NCBI GenBank assembly: GCA_017607445.1
Contig: JAEVHH010000002.1
Span: 4,765,501 to 4,829,500 of the forward strand
DNA from: Histoplasma ohiense
Taxonomy: Eukaryota; Ascomycota; Eurotiomycetes; Onygenales; Ajellomycetaceae
Length of the DNA: 64,000 bases
Direction: 5' to 3'
The notes beneath the pieces are model-generated. The model worked only from the letters and a program-made list of their open reading frames with translations, searched no databases and was not told where the DNA came from. Positions 1-12,302 of this stretch are shown here, piece by piece (position 1 is the stretch's first letter; each line of letters begins with the position of its first letter). The position numbers and the translations under genes were made by a program.

Positions 1-117
1 CTATATAAGCACAGAGCACAGAGCAGAAAAACATCAAGAGTTATGCAAGATCACAACAGTCAGAAACAAGCAGATGCAGAAGAGAATTTGATTGTGTAAG
101 ATAATTACTAACAGATA

Positions 118-3100
118 CTAACTCATCACATTATTCTTCTCTACTGAGATGAGTGAGAACTCATAGATGTTGAGAGTGGCAGTGTTTTTCAAGACAGACA
201 CAGATTCTCAGATTGAACAATTGTATTCTACTCATTTGATGAGGTATTCACAGTGGTGGTGGTTGATTCTATTGTCAAGAATTGCTTTGATTTCCCACTT
301 GAGTTTGTTGTCTTCTTCTATAATGATAGATGGCTGTCAATTGAAGATTCTCTGTGAGAGGAATGAATTCTCAGCTGTGAATTGGAGCAGGTTCATATGA
401 AAGATGTTGTGAATGCCAGACAAAGTGTCAAGTCAATAATTGTGTGTGTCTAGCACTTTCTTCATCATATACTTGATATGACAGTAATCTAGTGTACATG
501 AGAAGTGGTTCATTTTTATATTCTTGAGATTCAGTCAGATTTTATCTTCTATATGATATTGAGTCACAGAACTTCTTCTGATGTTCATTTAATTTTTATA
601 ATTTTGCTAAATGCTGATCATTGAAGCTTCTGCTCATTCACAGACTTTCTTCAGTTTGCTCACAATATTCTCTGTCATCTGTATGAGGCTGTGAGTGTAT
701 GCAGTTTCTCAGAGAGTCTCAGAGAAGTTCAGAATCTCTAAGTTGTATTTATATAGAAGGAAGAATGAGCTTACATCTGTTGTAGCAGAATCTTGACTGT
801 TAATTATAATCTCAGTGTACAGCAGCAGATTGCTTCAGTTGTCTTGTGTATAATTACAGAACTTACAGAGAATGTTCTTTACTATTTATATCATTCTCTC
901 AGTAGCTTCATCAGTCTCTGAATGATATGCTGTTGACAACTTTTGTTCAATTCTTAGCAATTGACATACATAGACTCAGAGTGCACTGACAAATTGACTG
1001 TCTCTATCTGATACAATGAATGAAGACAGACTGTGTATATGATAGAATGAGTTTCTGATGAAGATGTCTGCAACTACTTCAGCATTCATCTTGTCACAGA
1101 GCTATAGTATTACACTCTTACTGAATTGATCAACAATGACTAGAATGTTTGTAGAATCTCCACTCTCAGACAAGGAAACTGCAAAATCAATAGCTATATC
1201 ACATCAAGTTTGATCAGAAACAGATAGAGGCTTCAGCATCTTTTTTTAATGTTCATATCATGCTGTCACTGAGCTGCAGTGATCACAGTTGTGTACAAAC
1301 TGATGTATATCTTTCAACATATCTGATCAGTAGAATTCTCAGACAATGATATTGTATATGATTTCATATTCTGAGTGCTCAGTCATTGATGAGTTATGAA
1401 TTTCTTGCATGATTTATGTTTATAGAGATTCTGAATCAAGGATTCATCATCTATCTCAAAAGTGTAAGCAGTTGTCATTGTCAATTGAACATGCTGAAAT
1501 ATCTGTTCTTGAGTATATATCTGTGGGGAATTGAAGTGCTTTGCTTTGTATGACTTTGACAGCTTGTTGTCAGAATTCATCTGTTTCTGCTACTAGTCTT
1601 CATTGTTCTTCAAGTGAGGATTCTTGAGCTCAGAACTGATTGATATGTATGCAGAGTTTATCTGATTGTGTAGAACTTTCTATAATTATGAGATCAATTA
1701 ACTGATGCTCTCAGTGTTTCCATCTGTCATCTAAGTTATTAGATGATATATCTTGTTCTTAGCAGAACAGAGCATCTGCAAGAGTGTTCTCTACTTCAGA
1801 TCAATAATGAATTGTGAATGAAAAATGACTAAGAAACAATGATCAATGTATATGTTTCTTGATGAGCTTATGAATGGTTGTGAAGTATTCTAAATTCTTA
1901 TGATCAGTAACAATCTCAAACTTCTTGACACTTATAAGTTCAGACTCTCATTTCTTGAGACATTGTATGATCACTAGAAGCTTCTTGTCATAGATCTTGT
2001 AGTTGCATTCAATGAATGACATCTTTTTCAAGATGAAGACACAAGATTGTAGAACATTTTTGTTATTGTATTGCATTAGTGCTTCATCTACTACATAACT
2101 CAAAATGTCTGTTTTGAGAATCATATGTTTATCTGAATTGAATGATTGCAGTATTGAAGTGTTTATGAATATATGCTTCAGCTTTTTGAATGCTGTGTCC
2201 ATTTTGTCAATTCATTGAAATACAGTGTCTTTCCAGATCAGATCTGTCAGTGATTGTATGATATCAGAGAAGTCTTTGATGAATCTTTGATAGAAGTTGA
2301 TGAATTCTAGAAAGCTTCTAGTTTCTTTTACTGAGACTGATGTCTCTCAGTTGAGGATTGCTTCCATCTTCTTAGAATCCATGCATACATCTTTTTCAGC
2401 TTTGATGATGAATTCTAGATAGATTGTAGATTTGATCTCAAAGTTGCATTTGTCAATGTCCACTTGCAGTTCAGCTTTTTGTAGATGGTCAAGCATTTGT
2501 CATATATGCTTACAGTGCTCAGTGAGCAATCCATTGATGAAGATCAAGATATTGTCCATGTATGCTGAGATGATCTCATTGAGCAGATCTCATAGAGCTC
2601 AGTTAATGTATTTCTGAAATGTACTCAGAGTGTTTGCTAATTCAAAGAAGATCACTGTTCATTTGTATAATCTGTAACATATATGAAAGACAGTTAGCCA
2701 TTTGTCATCTTCATTAATTCTTATCTTGTAGAAGGCTGCAGAGATGTCAAGTTTTGTAAATCATTTTGTTTTTTCTATTCATTTGAGTATTTCATTGATA
2801 AGTAGAAGAGAATATCAGTCCTTCTGTGTAATCTTGTTGAGTCCTTGATAGTCAACACAGAATTATAAGCCTCTTTCTGATTTCTTCACAAACAGTACAG
2901 ATACTGCAGCAGATGAGTTGCTAACATGAATGAAGCTTTTGTCTAGTAATTCATTGAGTGTTTTTCATAGAACAAGGAGCTTGTCATGTGATATACTGTA
3001 GAGAGAATCTCAGAATGATTGTGAGTTCTTACTGTCTTTTTTGATGAGTTTGATTGTATGATCTATACTGAGTTTTTGGTGAGAGGGAAGCTTTTCAGCT

Positions 3101-3700
3101 TCTTTCTTGTTGAACATATCTGCAAAGTCTTTGTATGATTTGAGTAGTTTCTTGTGCAGTTTTTTGAGATCTTTGAGTTCTAACTTTTCTAACACTTTCT
3201 TGATATTCATCATACTAGCAGTGAACACTTGGACATTCTTCTTCTCATGTGTTTGATGGGTTAATAGTTTGTACACTTTCACTGATATCTGAGTGAGATC
3301 AGTGATTCTATCAACATTCTTCTTGTAAACACAGTCACCTTCTGAAAAAATAAGACAGTGATTGTATGTGTTCAATAAGGTTCCAAATTCTGTGAGTCAT
3401 GATAGACTGAGCATTAGATCATACTCAAGATCTTGTATTTCATATGTGTATACATTCTTTTTCTCATGTCCTTCTACATTGACATTAAATCTTACCATGT
3501 TGTAGAAGGTGAATCCTCTGAGACTGTCAAATTCACTGAGCTTACACAGTTTGAGAAAGAAGATACACTGAAGCTTATGCTTCTCAATCAGCTGAGTGTC
3601 TATAAGAGTGTAGTGAAGGAAACCACTGTCTATCATTGCTCATACATTGACTAAGCTATTTATAATGACAGAAATCATGATTGTGTCTGCTTGCATCTTC
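118..3700 (-). pseudogene. Decayed pol of C1: protease, RT, RNase H, integrase, chromodomain
   Basis: The protease has a VDSG-like active site (IDSG at about 3630). The RT N-terminal region lies about 3375-2900. The RT-RNase H region includes the segment at 2202-1948 with a TDxSxYVV-type RNase H start. Integrase follows about 1700-700. A chromodomain-like stretch lies about 370-150. The reading frame runs into the 3' LTR and stops at 118-120, as in C2. All parts carry TGA stops. The order is that of chromodomain Ty3/Gypsy elements (chromoviruses). Confidence 0.75.
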
Positions 3701-4763
3701 TGCTCAAATCTTCAGCTAGCTTTTTGCTCCTTGAGCTCTCATTCATATTTTAGAGCAAAAGCTCATCTTTTCTCTGTTCTTGTCTATCCACAGACAATGC
3801 AGTGTTCACATGTGTGGGGGGTTTACTCAGAGTGATTGTATTCAGACATTGGTTTGCAAAGTGCTCTGACTTGTTGCAGTGTATACAGACTTCTCTGACA
3901 ATTCAGTTGACAGCATTCTTCTCTGAGATGTTGAGAACTCTCAGACAACTTGTGTTTATGTATGAGATTTAGTTTATTGATTCTGATTCAGAGACAGGGG
4001 GTGCTGCAGAGTGGTTCAGAGTGTACACATTTGTTCAGTGAAATTCTCTGCAATTTTGAAGTGTGTGGAACTGAGACAGATTGTTGTTCAACAGACAAAA
4101 ATCAGTGCAGAATTCACTGTATATTGAGAACTTCAGACACTCTATACTTCAGTTATGCAACTGAAAGTTCAAGTTTTTGAACAATATATTGACCTTGACA
4201 GTGTCATCTCAGTTTTGTTCATCTGCTTCTAGAAGCTTGCAATTGAATTCAGAAAGATAAGTTGTCAATATGACATTCATCTGATGAGTCTGATTAAGCC
4301 AGTTCAACACCTTGGCTTGAAGTGTAGAATTGAGGAAGAGAGAGTTGAGTTGTCAGAAGACTAGCTCTGACATATGCTGATGATTCTGACAATAACTCAT
4401 TCAGAGTTGAAATTTTGCTAATACATCACCATTCAATCTACTATGAATATATCACACTTGATTGAATAGCAAGTCTATTGCTTGTCCATCAATGTTCAAT
4501 TTGATGTTTGCTTTTGATTTTCATATGAGATAGAGTGCTAGATCTTTCTTATATTTGTTGAGGATTGAAAGCTTCTCTCTTGAGAGCTTTTTGTGAGGTG
4601 TGGGTGTAGAAGAAACAGTGAATATGAAAGTGCTCATCTCAGCAAATTATTGTTGCAATTCAGTCATCTGTAGTGCTTGCTGCTGAAGAATACTTTGTAG
4701 ATCTAAGTTGTTGTCCACTGTGTTTGAGTGCAGTGAGTGTTTGTAGAATTGTTTGTAGTTCAT
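3700..4763 (-). pseudogene. Decayed gag of C1
   Basis: The start codon at 4763 lies about 375 bp inside the 5' LTR and matches the start of C2 at 42878. A CCHC zinc knuckle (C-x2-C-x4-H-x4-C) is readable near 3845-3900 in a frame different from the longest gag segment. From the gag ATG to the pol stop is 4646 nt in both C1 and C2, not a multiple of three, so a frame change is built into the family. Several TGA stops interrupt the frame. Confidence 0.7.
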
Positions 4764-5138
4764 TTCAATATCTAAGAACATGTAATAATAATAAAAGAAA
4801 AGAAATACTTGTAGACACTTGATTCTTTCACAGACACTATTTGCAATGTTGCAGTGCTAAGCTTGATCAAGCTTCTTTGTGAACACTATTCACAGTGTTA
4901 CAGTTCATAGACACTTGAGCCTTATAGAACACAGTCAATTGTGTTTCAGATGCTTAGACATGATGATCTATATAACTAACAATAGAGACACTCAGACTCA
5001 TGAGAAATCTCTTGTAATGACTAGACACTCAGATCTGTAAATGATGCACTCAGATGTAAGAACTGATAACAATGCATTTGAGTATAAGAACTAATAATGA
5101 GACACTCAGATCTTAAACACAGAAGAATCAATTTGTAA

Positions 5139-5671
5139 TATAATGAATGTACTTCAATTAATGATCTAGCACTATTCTAATACAGATTATGAATTGATTA
5201 AGAAAGAAAAGAGAAAAGAAATCAGAAGAAAAGATTGTATGAAGAAGATTCTTATAGAGAAAAGTTCAGAGTGGAAGAATATCAGAAGCTGCTCCACAGT
5301 GAAGCATGAAGTGGAAGAATATTAAGAGGTATACATAAGAATCATTAGAAACTATACAAGCACAGAGTGTGAGATGGAGGAATCATTGAGAGCTATGCAG
5401 AAGAATCATTAGAGACTATACAAGTATGAAACACAGAGTGAAAGAATGTTAGAAGCTATATGAAAGAATTGTTAGAGACTATACAAGCACAGAGCATGAA
5501 GCAGAAGAATGTTAAGAGCTATGCAGAAGAATCATTAGAAACTACACAAATGCAGAGCACAGAGCAGAAGAACATCAAGAGTTATATGAAATCACAACAG
5601 CCAGAAATGAGTGAGTGCAGAAGAGGAGTTGATTGTGTAAGATAATTACTAATGAGTGCTAATCTGTCACA
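5139..5671 (-). repeat. Family C 5' LTR of C1 (533 bp)
   Basis: Aligns base for base with the LTRs of C2 (534 bp). The middle holds imperfect 63-bp tandem units containing a conserved gaat(t/c)(g/a)ttagagacta core. The boundary next to gag was placed by alignment, because the terminal TG has mutated to TA here. Confidence 0.85.
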
Positions 5672-5910
5672 GATTCTCACTCAAACTAGATCATTGATTT
5701 TTGAGTCTCTTTCAAATAATTGATATCTATAGTACACAGATATACAAACTGAAACTCACACTGTAATATAAAGAAATTCATCTCATATTTCATGTTTTCC
5801 TTCTCAAATCATATCACATATGCAACAGACAAATCCCACAAGCAGAACTGATAATTATAGATGTGTAAAAGAAATGAAAAGTTGAAGCTATATTAAACAA
5901 GCATCAGTAC
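5672..5910 (+). pseudogene. A2 integrase C-terminus remnant
   Basis: Parallel to 11,890-12,120 of A1 and, reversed, to 23,220-23,450 of A3. It covers the end of the integrase C-terminal region and the start of the chromodomain. Cut on the left by C1 and on the right by the hAT-like element. No open frame remains. Confidence 0.75.
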
Positions 5911-6232
5911 TAGGCTGGCTGATGGAACCATGAATTTCATGTTTGATTTGATTTGGTTTGATCCCAGTCCATTTCTTGGCGTGATTTTCAGTGGAACCAG
6001 AATCAGAATGAGAGTGTAAAGTGACTAGAATTATTAGAACATGAGTGAAATGGGACTAATAAATCTTGATATTTCATGTAAAGTGACTGACTATCAAAAA
6101 TAAGAACATGACCTGGGACTGACTATGATTTTGACTGAGGTTTGGTTCTGTTCTGATGATTATATCTTAGATATCAATCTGATGATATGATTGGTGGAGA
6201 TATCACCCCTCTCTAGTGCTGTCAATCAATTT

Positions 6233-6960
6233 ACCTCTGCCAATCTATCTACTGCTGCTAATCTATCGCCGCTGCTAAGCTATCTATTGCTGCTAAGCTA
6301 TCCCTCGCTGCTAAGCTATCGCCGCTGCCAACCTATCTATTGCTGCAAGCTATCCCTCACTGCTAAGCTATCCCTCGCTGCTAAGCTATCCCTCGCTGCT
6401 AAGCTATCCCTCGCTGCTAAGCTATCCCTCACTACTAAGCTATCTATCGCTGCTAATCTATCGCTGCCAACCTATCTATCGCTGCCAACCTATCTATCGC
6501 TGCCAATTTATCTACCACTGCCAATCTATCTATCGCTGCTAATCTATCGCTGCTGTCAATCTATCTATCGCTGCTAATCTATCTATTGCTGCTAATCTAT
6601 CGCTGCTAATCTATTGCTGCTGCCAATCTATCTATCACTGCTAATCTATCACTGCTAATCTATCGCTGCTGCCAATCTATCGCTGCTAATTTATTGCTGC
6701 TGCCAATCTATCTATCGCTGCTAATCTATCGCTGCCAACCTATCTATTGCTGCCAATCTATCTATTGCTGTCAATTTATCTACCACTGCCAATCTATCTA
6801 TCGCTGCTAATCTATCGCTGCCAACCTATCTACCGCGGCGAATCTATCTATTGCTGCCAACCAATCTATCTACCACTGCCAACCTATCTATCGCTGCCAA
6901 TCTATCGCTGCCAATCTATCGCTGCCAACCTATCTACTGCAGTGAATCTATCTATCACTA
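6233..6960 (+). repeat. Minisatellite of ctatcgctgctaa-type units inside the hAT-like element
   Basis: About 730 bp of imperfect 12-18 bp units built from ctatc, gctgc and taa/caa blocks. Two open frames on the plus strand (6191-6577, 6747-6980) are by-products of the repeat (Leu/Ser/Ala/Tyr/Pro-rich) and are not considered genes. Several CpG sites survive, such as atcgccgctg and taccgcggcg. Confidence 0.9.
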
Positions 6961-7123
6961 TCATTACTAGTTCAAAATAGAACTAGAGCATAAATACACT
7001 AAACTTCTTTTAATAGATAATGATTTTTGATAACACTCATAGCATTATATCATCTATATAGGGTAAATCATGGTCCCATTTGGTCCCATTTTACAAAATG
7101 AGATCAAATGAGATCAGAATCAG

Positions 7124-7394
7124 TGTAATAGGCGCAACGGAGATATCTATATTAGAAAATAGCTATGTGGCGATAGAAGAACACAGAACACGCCAGAATT
7201 AATGAAGAGGGACATAGTGCACGGCACCATAGGCGGCCGTAGTGCATGGTGGTCGTCTATATAATGCTTGCTGATATCTGTAGATATTAGAAGATCAGTG
7301 ATTAGCTTTGAATAATAGAGATTGCTATCTTCTTAACATTCTATATGTGTACTTCACACTACTCTCATAATTACATCTATAACCATCTCTTACA
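7124..7394 (+). repeat. A1 5' LTR (271 bp), CpG-retaining
   Basis: Same length as the 3' LTR but with many intact CpG and CpC sites in its first ~140 bp, all changed in the 3' LTR. A TATA-like TATATAA lies at 7258-7264. The segment attagaa at 7286-7292, 22-28 nt downstream, is complementary to ttctaat at 7396-7402 just after the LTR, a candidate self-priming pair. Confidence 0.92.
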
Positions 7395-7458
7395 ATTCTA
7401 ATTGCTCTAAACTTTATTTGAGTGGTCCATTGTTACACACACCTACAATAAAGCATGC

Positions 7459-8560
7459 AATGTTAGTTAAAACATGCAACATTAGTTAAAACATGCAAGA
7501 TGATCTTGACACATGCAAGATTTCTTGAAAATCAATCTGAATCCTCTACTGTCTCTGATGATCACAATGTGTGTTTGCAACAGTTGAATGATCAAATTTG
7601 TGAATGAGAACAGCAATTAGCTATTCTGCATGCACAACAGCAGCTCAATGAGTTGAAAGTGCAGATTTGTGGAGATACTCTCATCAAGCTTCAATTAACT
7701 CAGAATATCACCACAGAACCACTGCAAAATCAATCTGTGAATGATATGAATGATGATAATGAAACACCACTGAGGTTGAAGATTAAGGACTATTATTGAG
7801 GAAAAAATATGTTAGAATTCAAGAACTATAAAAATCACATATTGACTCTCTTTACACATCATCATCAGTATTATTGAAAGAAAGAACACAAGATAAATGA
7901 TGCTAAACTCTATCTTGACACCCATGTTAAGCAGAAATAGTTGAATTTTGTATCATTGTATGAGAGATGTGAAGGAGCAACATCATTGACTTTTGACAAT
8001 ATATTATCACATCTAGAAATGCAAATTAATGATCCACAGAACCAGCACTGATTGATGAGTCAAAAATTTCAAAATGCAAAGTAACAAGAATGACAATCAA
8101 TACACAATTTCTTTAAATATTTTGAAGACTGGGAATACTACTTACCCCCATATAGTGAAGAACAAAGAATGGATAACTTGTGTAGTAAAACATTGAAGAT
8201 ATTATGCACAGAACTCAACTGTTGAAATCAAGAATCTCAGAACTATAAAGAGTTGCTTTGAACTCTACAGACTCTTGAGAAAAATATGTCAGAGCAACAG
8301 TGTGTTATTTACAAAGAAAAATCTGTGATATTTGTAGAGAATCAGTGTTGTTCTGATAAATCTAGCAACTATTGAAACAAGAGAAAATGAGAGAAACAAA
8401 TGAGTTCAACTGAACAAATCAAAAAAGATAAATATAACTGAATGAAGAAGTATTCTCACTGTCATAAAAAGAGTCATATTGCAAATGATTGTTGAATGTT
8501 ACACTCTGAAAAGTGCAATCAAATTTGATAAGCAAAAAATCAGCAATTTCAATTGTAGAA
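7459..8560 (+). pseudogene. Decayed gag of A1
   Basis: The frame begins near 7459-7499; a 19-bp tandem duplication in A1, absent from A3, disturbs the extreme start. It ends after a degraded CCHC knuckle near 8450-8500, whose first Cys now reads Tyr. The same protein is seen reversed at 55,200-54,100 in A3. Stops are mostly TGA, often where A3 keeps Arg or Trp. Gag would form the retrotransposon particle. Confidence 0.7.
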
Positions 8561-8599
8561 GCAGCTGCTGCATTGAGAATATGAATGACTAGACTGCAA

Positions 8600-10600
8600 G
8601 ATAAACAGTTATTGATGATGAATATATAGATGCTGACAGAAGTGAAATGGTCAATGATGTGGATGCTAGTGGATTCTGATATGAATATGAACTTTGTGTC
8701 CCACATCTGAGCATCAAAATATTTCTCAAAGGCAGAAGATAAATCAAAAGTAGTGGAAGCAGTTGATAATCATAAAATTAAATCATATGAACAACAAAGA
8801 GCTGCAATGAAGATTATTGATGATGAATATGTTCTCTGAGAAGGATTCCACCATTTCAAAGAAGTCAATATTAGTGAATATAATGTAATTTTGAACATAC
8901 CATGATTGGAAGCTGTGAACTCTGATATTGACTGGGTGTGAAGATGCTGAATCTATAGAAAAGCATCAAATATTAACCACATACACCTGAATACTGCTAA
9001 AGAATTCACAACACTAATTAATGATGGCAATATTATATTCACTGCTTTATCATTACAAGCTGTGAGTGCAGCAACTGAGTCAAATATCTCAGATGATTAT
9101 AAAGATTATCTTGATGTATTCTGAGAAGACATATCTGATGCAGAACACACATCTCACAATCATGCTATAGATTTCAAATCTGATAAGAAATCTTCATACT
9201 GACTGATATATAATTTATCATCTCAAGAACTCTCTGTTCTCTGAGAATATATTGAAAAAATATTAGAGAAGAATTGAATATGTCTGTTCAAGAGCTCAGC
9301 AGACATGTCAGTATTATTCACACTCAAGAAAGATGAAACTCTGTGTCTTTGTGTGGATTATTGAGGATTGAATGAAATAATGATCAAGAATCAATATCCA
9401 CTGTTCTTGATAAGTGAAATACTTGATAGATTAGCAGATGTCAAAATATATACACAGCTGAACCTTAGAGATGTGTATCATAGAATTTGCATACAAGCAG
9501 AGAATGAATGGAAAACAGCATTTTGAACATGATATGAACACTTTGAATATCTAGTCTTATCTTTTGGACTAATCAATACCTCTGCAATCTTTCAATCTTA
9601 TATCAACAAAGCTCTCAGTGATCTTTTAGATGTATATTGTGTAGCTTATCTCAATGATATTGTAATCTATTCAAACATACTTGATGAACATGTTGTCCAT
9701 GTTAAGAATGTGCTGGAATGGTTAAGGTGATGGAAACTATATGCCAAACTTAGTAAGTGTATGTTCCATACAACAGAAATTGGATTTTTGAGTTTTGTGG
9801 TTATCATACAGAGCATTACTGTTGAGAAATGCTGTGTTGACATGATTCTAGATTGATCAGAATCACAAACTATAAATGAATTGCAAATATTTCTAGAATT
9901 CATCAATTTCTATTGTCAATTCATATACAAGTTCTCAATAATAACAGCACCCCTGATCAAATTGTTAAAAGATTATGAAATGAAAAGGGGGAAGAATAAC
10001 ACATCTGTTCAGTTAGACAAAAACTGCAAGCATGCAATTTTGCAGTTAAAAGAATGCTTTACAAAAGCACTGTTGTTGATCCACTTTGATCTGCAGTGAA
10101 AGCTCTGTATAGAAACAGATGAATCTGATGTTGCAATCACTGCAGTAATATCACAATTAATGAATGATGATCACTGACATCTGATCATGTTTTGGTCTAG
10201 AAAGCTCACAGAAACAGAAAGATGTTATCAAACATATAATCTAGAAATGTTGCTGATTGTAGAAGCTTTCAGACAATGATGTCACTATTTATATAGTAGC
10301 AGACATTCAATAACTGTTTTATCTGATCATGTCAATCTTCAGTGTTTCATGACAATGAAGCAGCTAAATGAATGTCAGATTTGCTGAATGAAAATACTCT
10401 CAGCATTTGATTTTGAAATAGAGCACTGTTCTGAGAAAAATAATTCCACAGATGCATCAAGTTGTTGTTCAGATTTTGTAAAACATACAGCTCTTTTGAT
10501 GAGGCTTTCTATTCTGCAAGAGAAGCTGTATAAGAGAATCTTTAAGTCACTAAAGACAAAAGAAAACACAAAGTTAGATCAATGTGTTAAGATGATGTGA
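8600..10600 (+). pseudogene. Decayed protease/RT/RNase H of A1
   Basis: RT motifs are readable: a CVDY(x)GLNE block near 9350, QLNLRDVYHRI near 9460, and the catalytic block near 9645, which reads YLNDI in place of YLDDI. A3 retains YLDDI near 25,665 on the minus strand. The RNase H region follows at about 10,090-10,400 with a degraded Trp (TGA) in the W-x-HYL motif. A protease motif was not clearly seen. Confidence 0.72.
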
Positions 10601-10869
10601 AAAGATCTGCAAGCTAATGAGAATTGTTGAGTGAAGAGATCTGTAGTCATTGATGACAACAATCTCTGCAGAATAAAGAATGCATCTGCAGATGAGAATG
10701 AGATTGCAGATGTTATGAGATTAAATCTAGAGACTCTGATGTTATGAATTCTAGCTGTCAAGATATTTGAGTCTGAGACAGTCTATTGCAAAGAGATAGC
10801 TGAATCTATCATTGAACTCTTACTGCAGATTCAGAATAGAAATGCTGGCATATCTGAACTTTGTAGAAG

Positions 10870-12060
10870 ACTAGAGATGAATGATGCTAGTGTAGATAAT
10901 TGTTTGATCTGAGTAGTAGATAAAGATGATCTGCTCAGAAAAGATGATAAAGTCTATATACTGCAAGACAAAGCTGTAAGGCATGAAATAATGAAAATGA
11001 ATCATGATGATTCTCAAGGTGGCCATTTTGAACATGACAAAATCATTGAAGCAATCAAACACAAGTACTTGTGACATGGTATGAGCAATGAGATTGCAGA
11101 ATATGTGAGAACTTGCAATGTTTGTCAATGTGTCAAGATATCATGACACAAGCTGTATGGGTTGCTACAACCACATTCAGTGCCAGATAAGAAATGGCAT
11201 ACAATTAGCATGGACTTTATTGAAGATCTGTCAGATAATAAAAAGAAAAGTCAAATCTATAATGCTATTGTTGTATTTATTGATTTATTCATCAAATGAA
11301 TCATAATTGTGCCCACATCTTCAGAGCTAGATGCAGAAGAACTCACAGATATTATTGTATGAAGAATTGCAAAAAACTTTGATCTATCTGTGAATATTAT
11401 TAGTAACTGAGATTCATTAATAAATAGCAAGTTTTGGTCAACATTGTGTTACCTGCTTCATGTTCAATGAAAATTATCGACAGCATTCCACCTGCAAACC
11501 AACAGCCAGACAGAATGATTGAATCAGATGATTGAACATTATCTTCACACATATTGCAGCTATCAGCAAGATAATTGAATAGAATGGATTCCTCTGATGC
11601 AATGAGTATATAACAATGTCTTTCATACATTGATAAAAATGACATCATCTGAAGCAATGATCGGCCGATCAACTGAACTTTGCATAGATGTGGAACCCCC
11701 AAGCATGAGTGTGTCAAAATCAGTGATAGAACAAGTGAAATGAATGAAGTAAGTGGAGAACAAGATCTGAGAATGTCTGAAAGCTGTCAAAGCAGCTGAG
11801 AAAAAGTATTATGATCAGCATCATATATCAAAAAGCTTTAAGATAGAGGATTGAGTAATGCTGCATGCAAAAAATATATCCACCTTGCAACTCTCATTCA
11901 AACTAGATCATTGATTTTTGAATTTCTTTCAAATAATTGATATCTGTGGTATGTAGATGTATAAACTGAAACTTACACCACAATATAAAGAAATTCATTC
12001 TGTATTCCATGTTTCCCTTCTCAAACCTTATCATATGTGCAATGGACAAATCCTGCAAGC
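10870..12060 (+). pseudogene. Decayed integrase of A1
   Basis: The HHCC zinc-binding domain lies about 11,000-11,150 (GHFEHDK...CNVCQ). The DDE core follows with MDFIEDL near 11,210 and QTNSQTE-like sequence near 11,500; the last acidic residue is in the IEHYLHTY block near 11,530. Trp of the YLW motif after the zinc domain is TGA in A1 but TGG in A3, which shows Trp-to-TGA decay directly. Confidence 0.75.
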
Positions 12061-12270
12061 AGAACTGATAATTATAGATGTGCAAGAGGAATGAAAAGTT
12101 GAAGTTATATTAGACAAATGTCAATACTGCAGTCAAACACAATATCTTATCAAATGAAAAGATTGTACAGATGCAGATAATTCTTGAGAATCTGAGAAAA
12201 ACTTGATGAACAGTCAGAAGTACTTGAAACAGTTTAATAAAATCTATCAGAAGTCAGTCAATAAATGAAA
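12060..12270 (+). pseudogene. Chromodomain of A1 (decayed)
   Basis: At the C-terminus of the integrase the frame shows a VEVILDK start, a QYLIK strand and a downstream NLMNSQKYLKQF helix, the layout of a chromodomain. The structural Trp positions read as TGA. In chromoviruses this domain directs integration to chromatin carrying specific histone marks, which fits the clustering of these elements. Confidence 0.65.
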
Positions 12271-12302
12271 ATGAAGAAGATGACAATGATTGCTGAATAT
12301 AC

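Larger units (their letters stand above)
1..5671 (-). mobile_element. Family C chromovirus copy C1 (Ty3/Gypsy, left LTR truncated by window edge)
   Basis: An LTR retrotransposon read on the minus strand. The right (5') LTR is 5139-5671 and the left (3') LTR is represented by its last 130 bases, ending in CATCACA. The internal part is 131-5138 and runs parallel to copy C2 at 38246-43254 with almost the same length (5008 versus 5009 bp). Order on the minus strand is gag, protease, RT, RNase H, integrase, chromodomain. It sits in the integrase C-terminus of family A copy A2, which resumes at 5672. The coding frame has many in-frame TGA codons and CpG, CpC and GpG are almost absent, so it is dead. 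Its left TSD lies outside the window and could not be tested. Confidence 0.9.

Noticed and set aside
5460..5645. Short repeat-containing ORF and CRISPR-like spacing at 5.3-5.6 kb
   Set aside because: The 63-bp units are contiguous tandem repeats inside an LTR with no unique spacers; not a CRISPR array.
6191..6980. Leu/Ser/Ala-repeat proteins over the minisatellite
   Set aside because: They follow from the tandem repeat in one frame; no start context or conserved partner copy.
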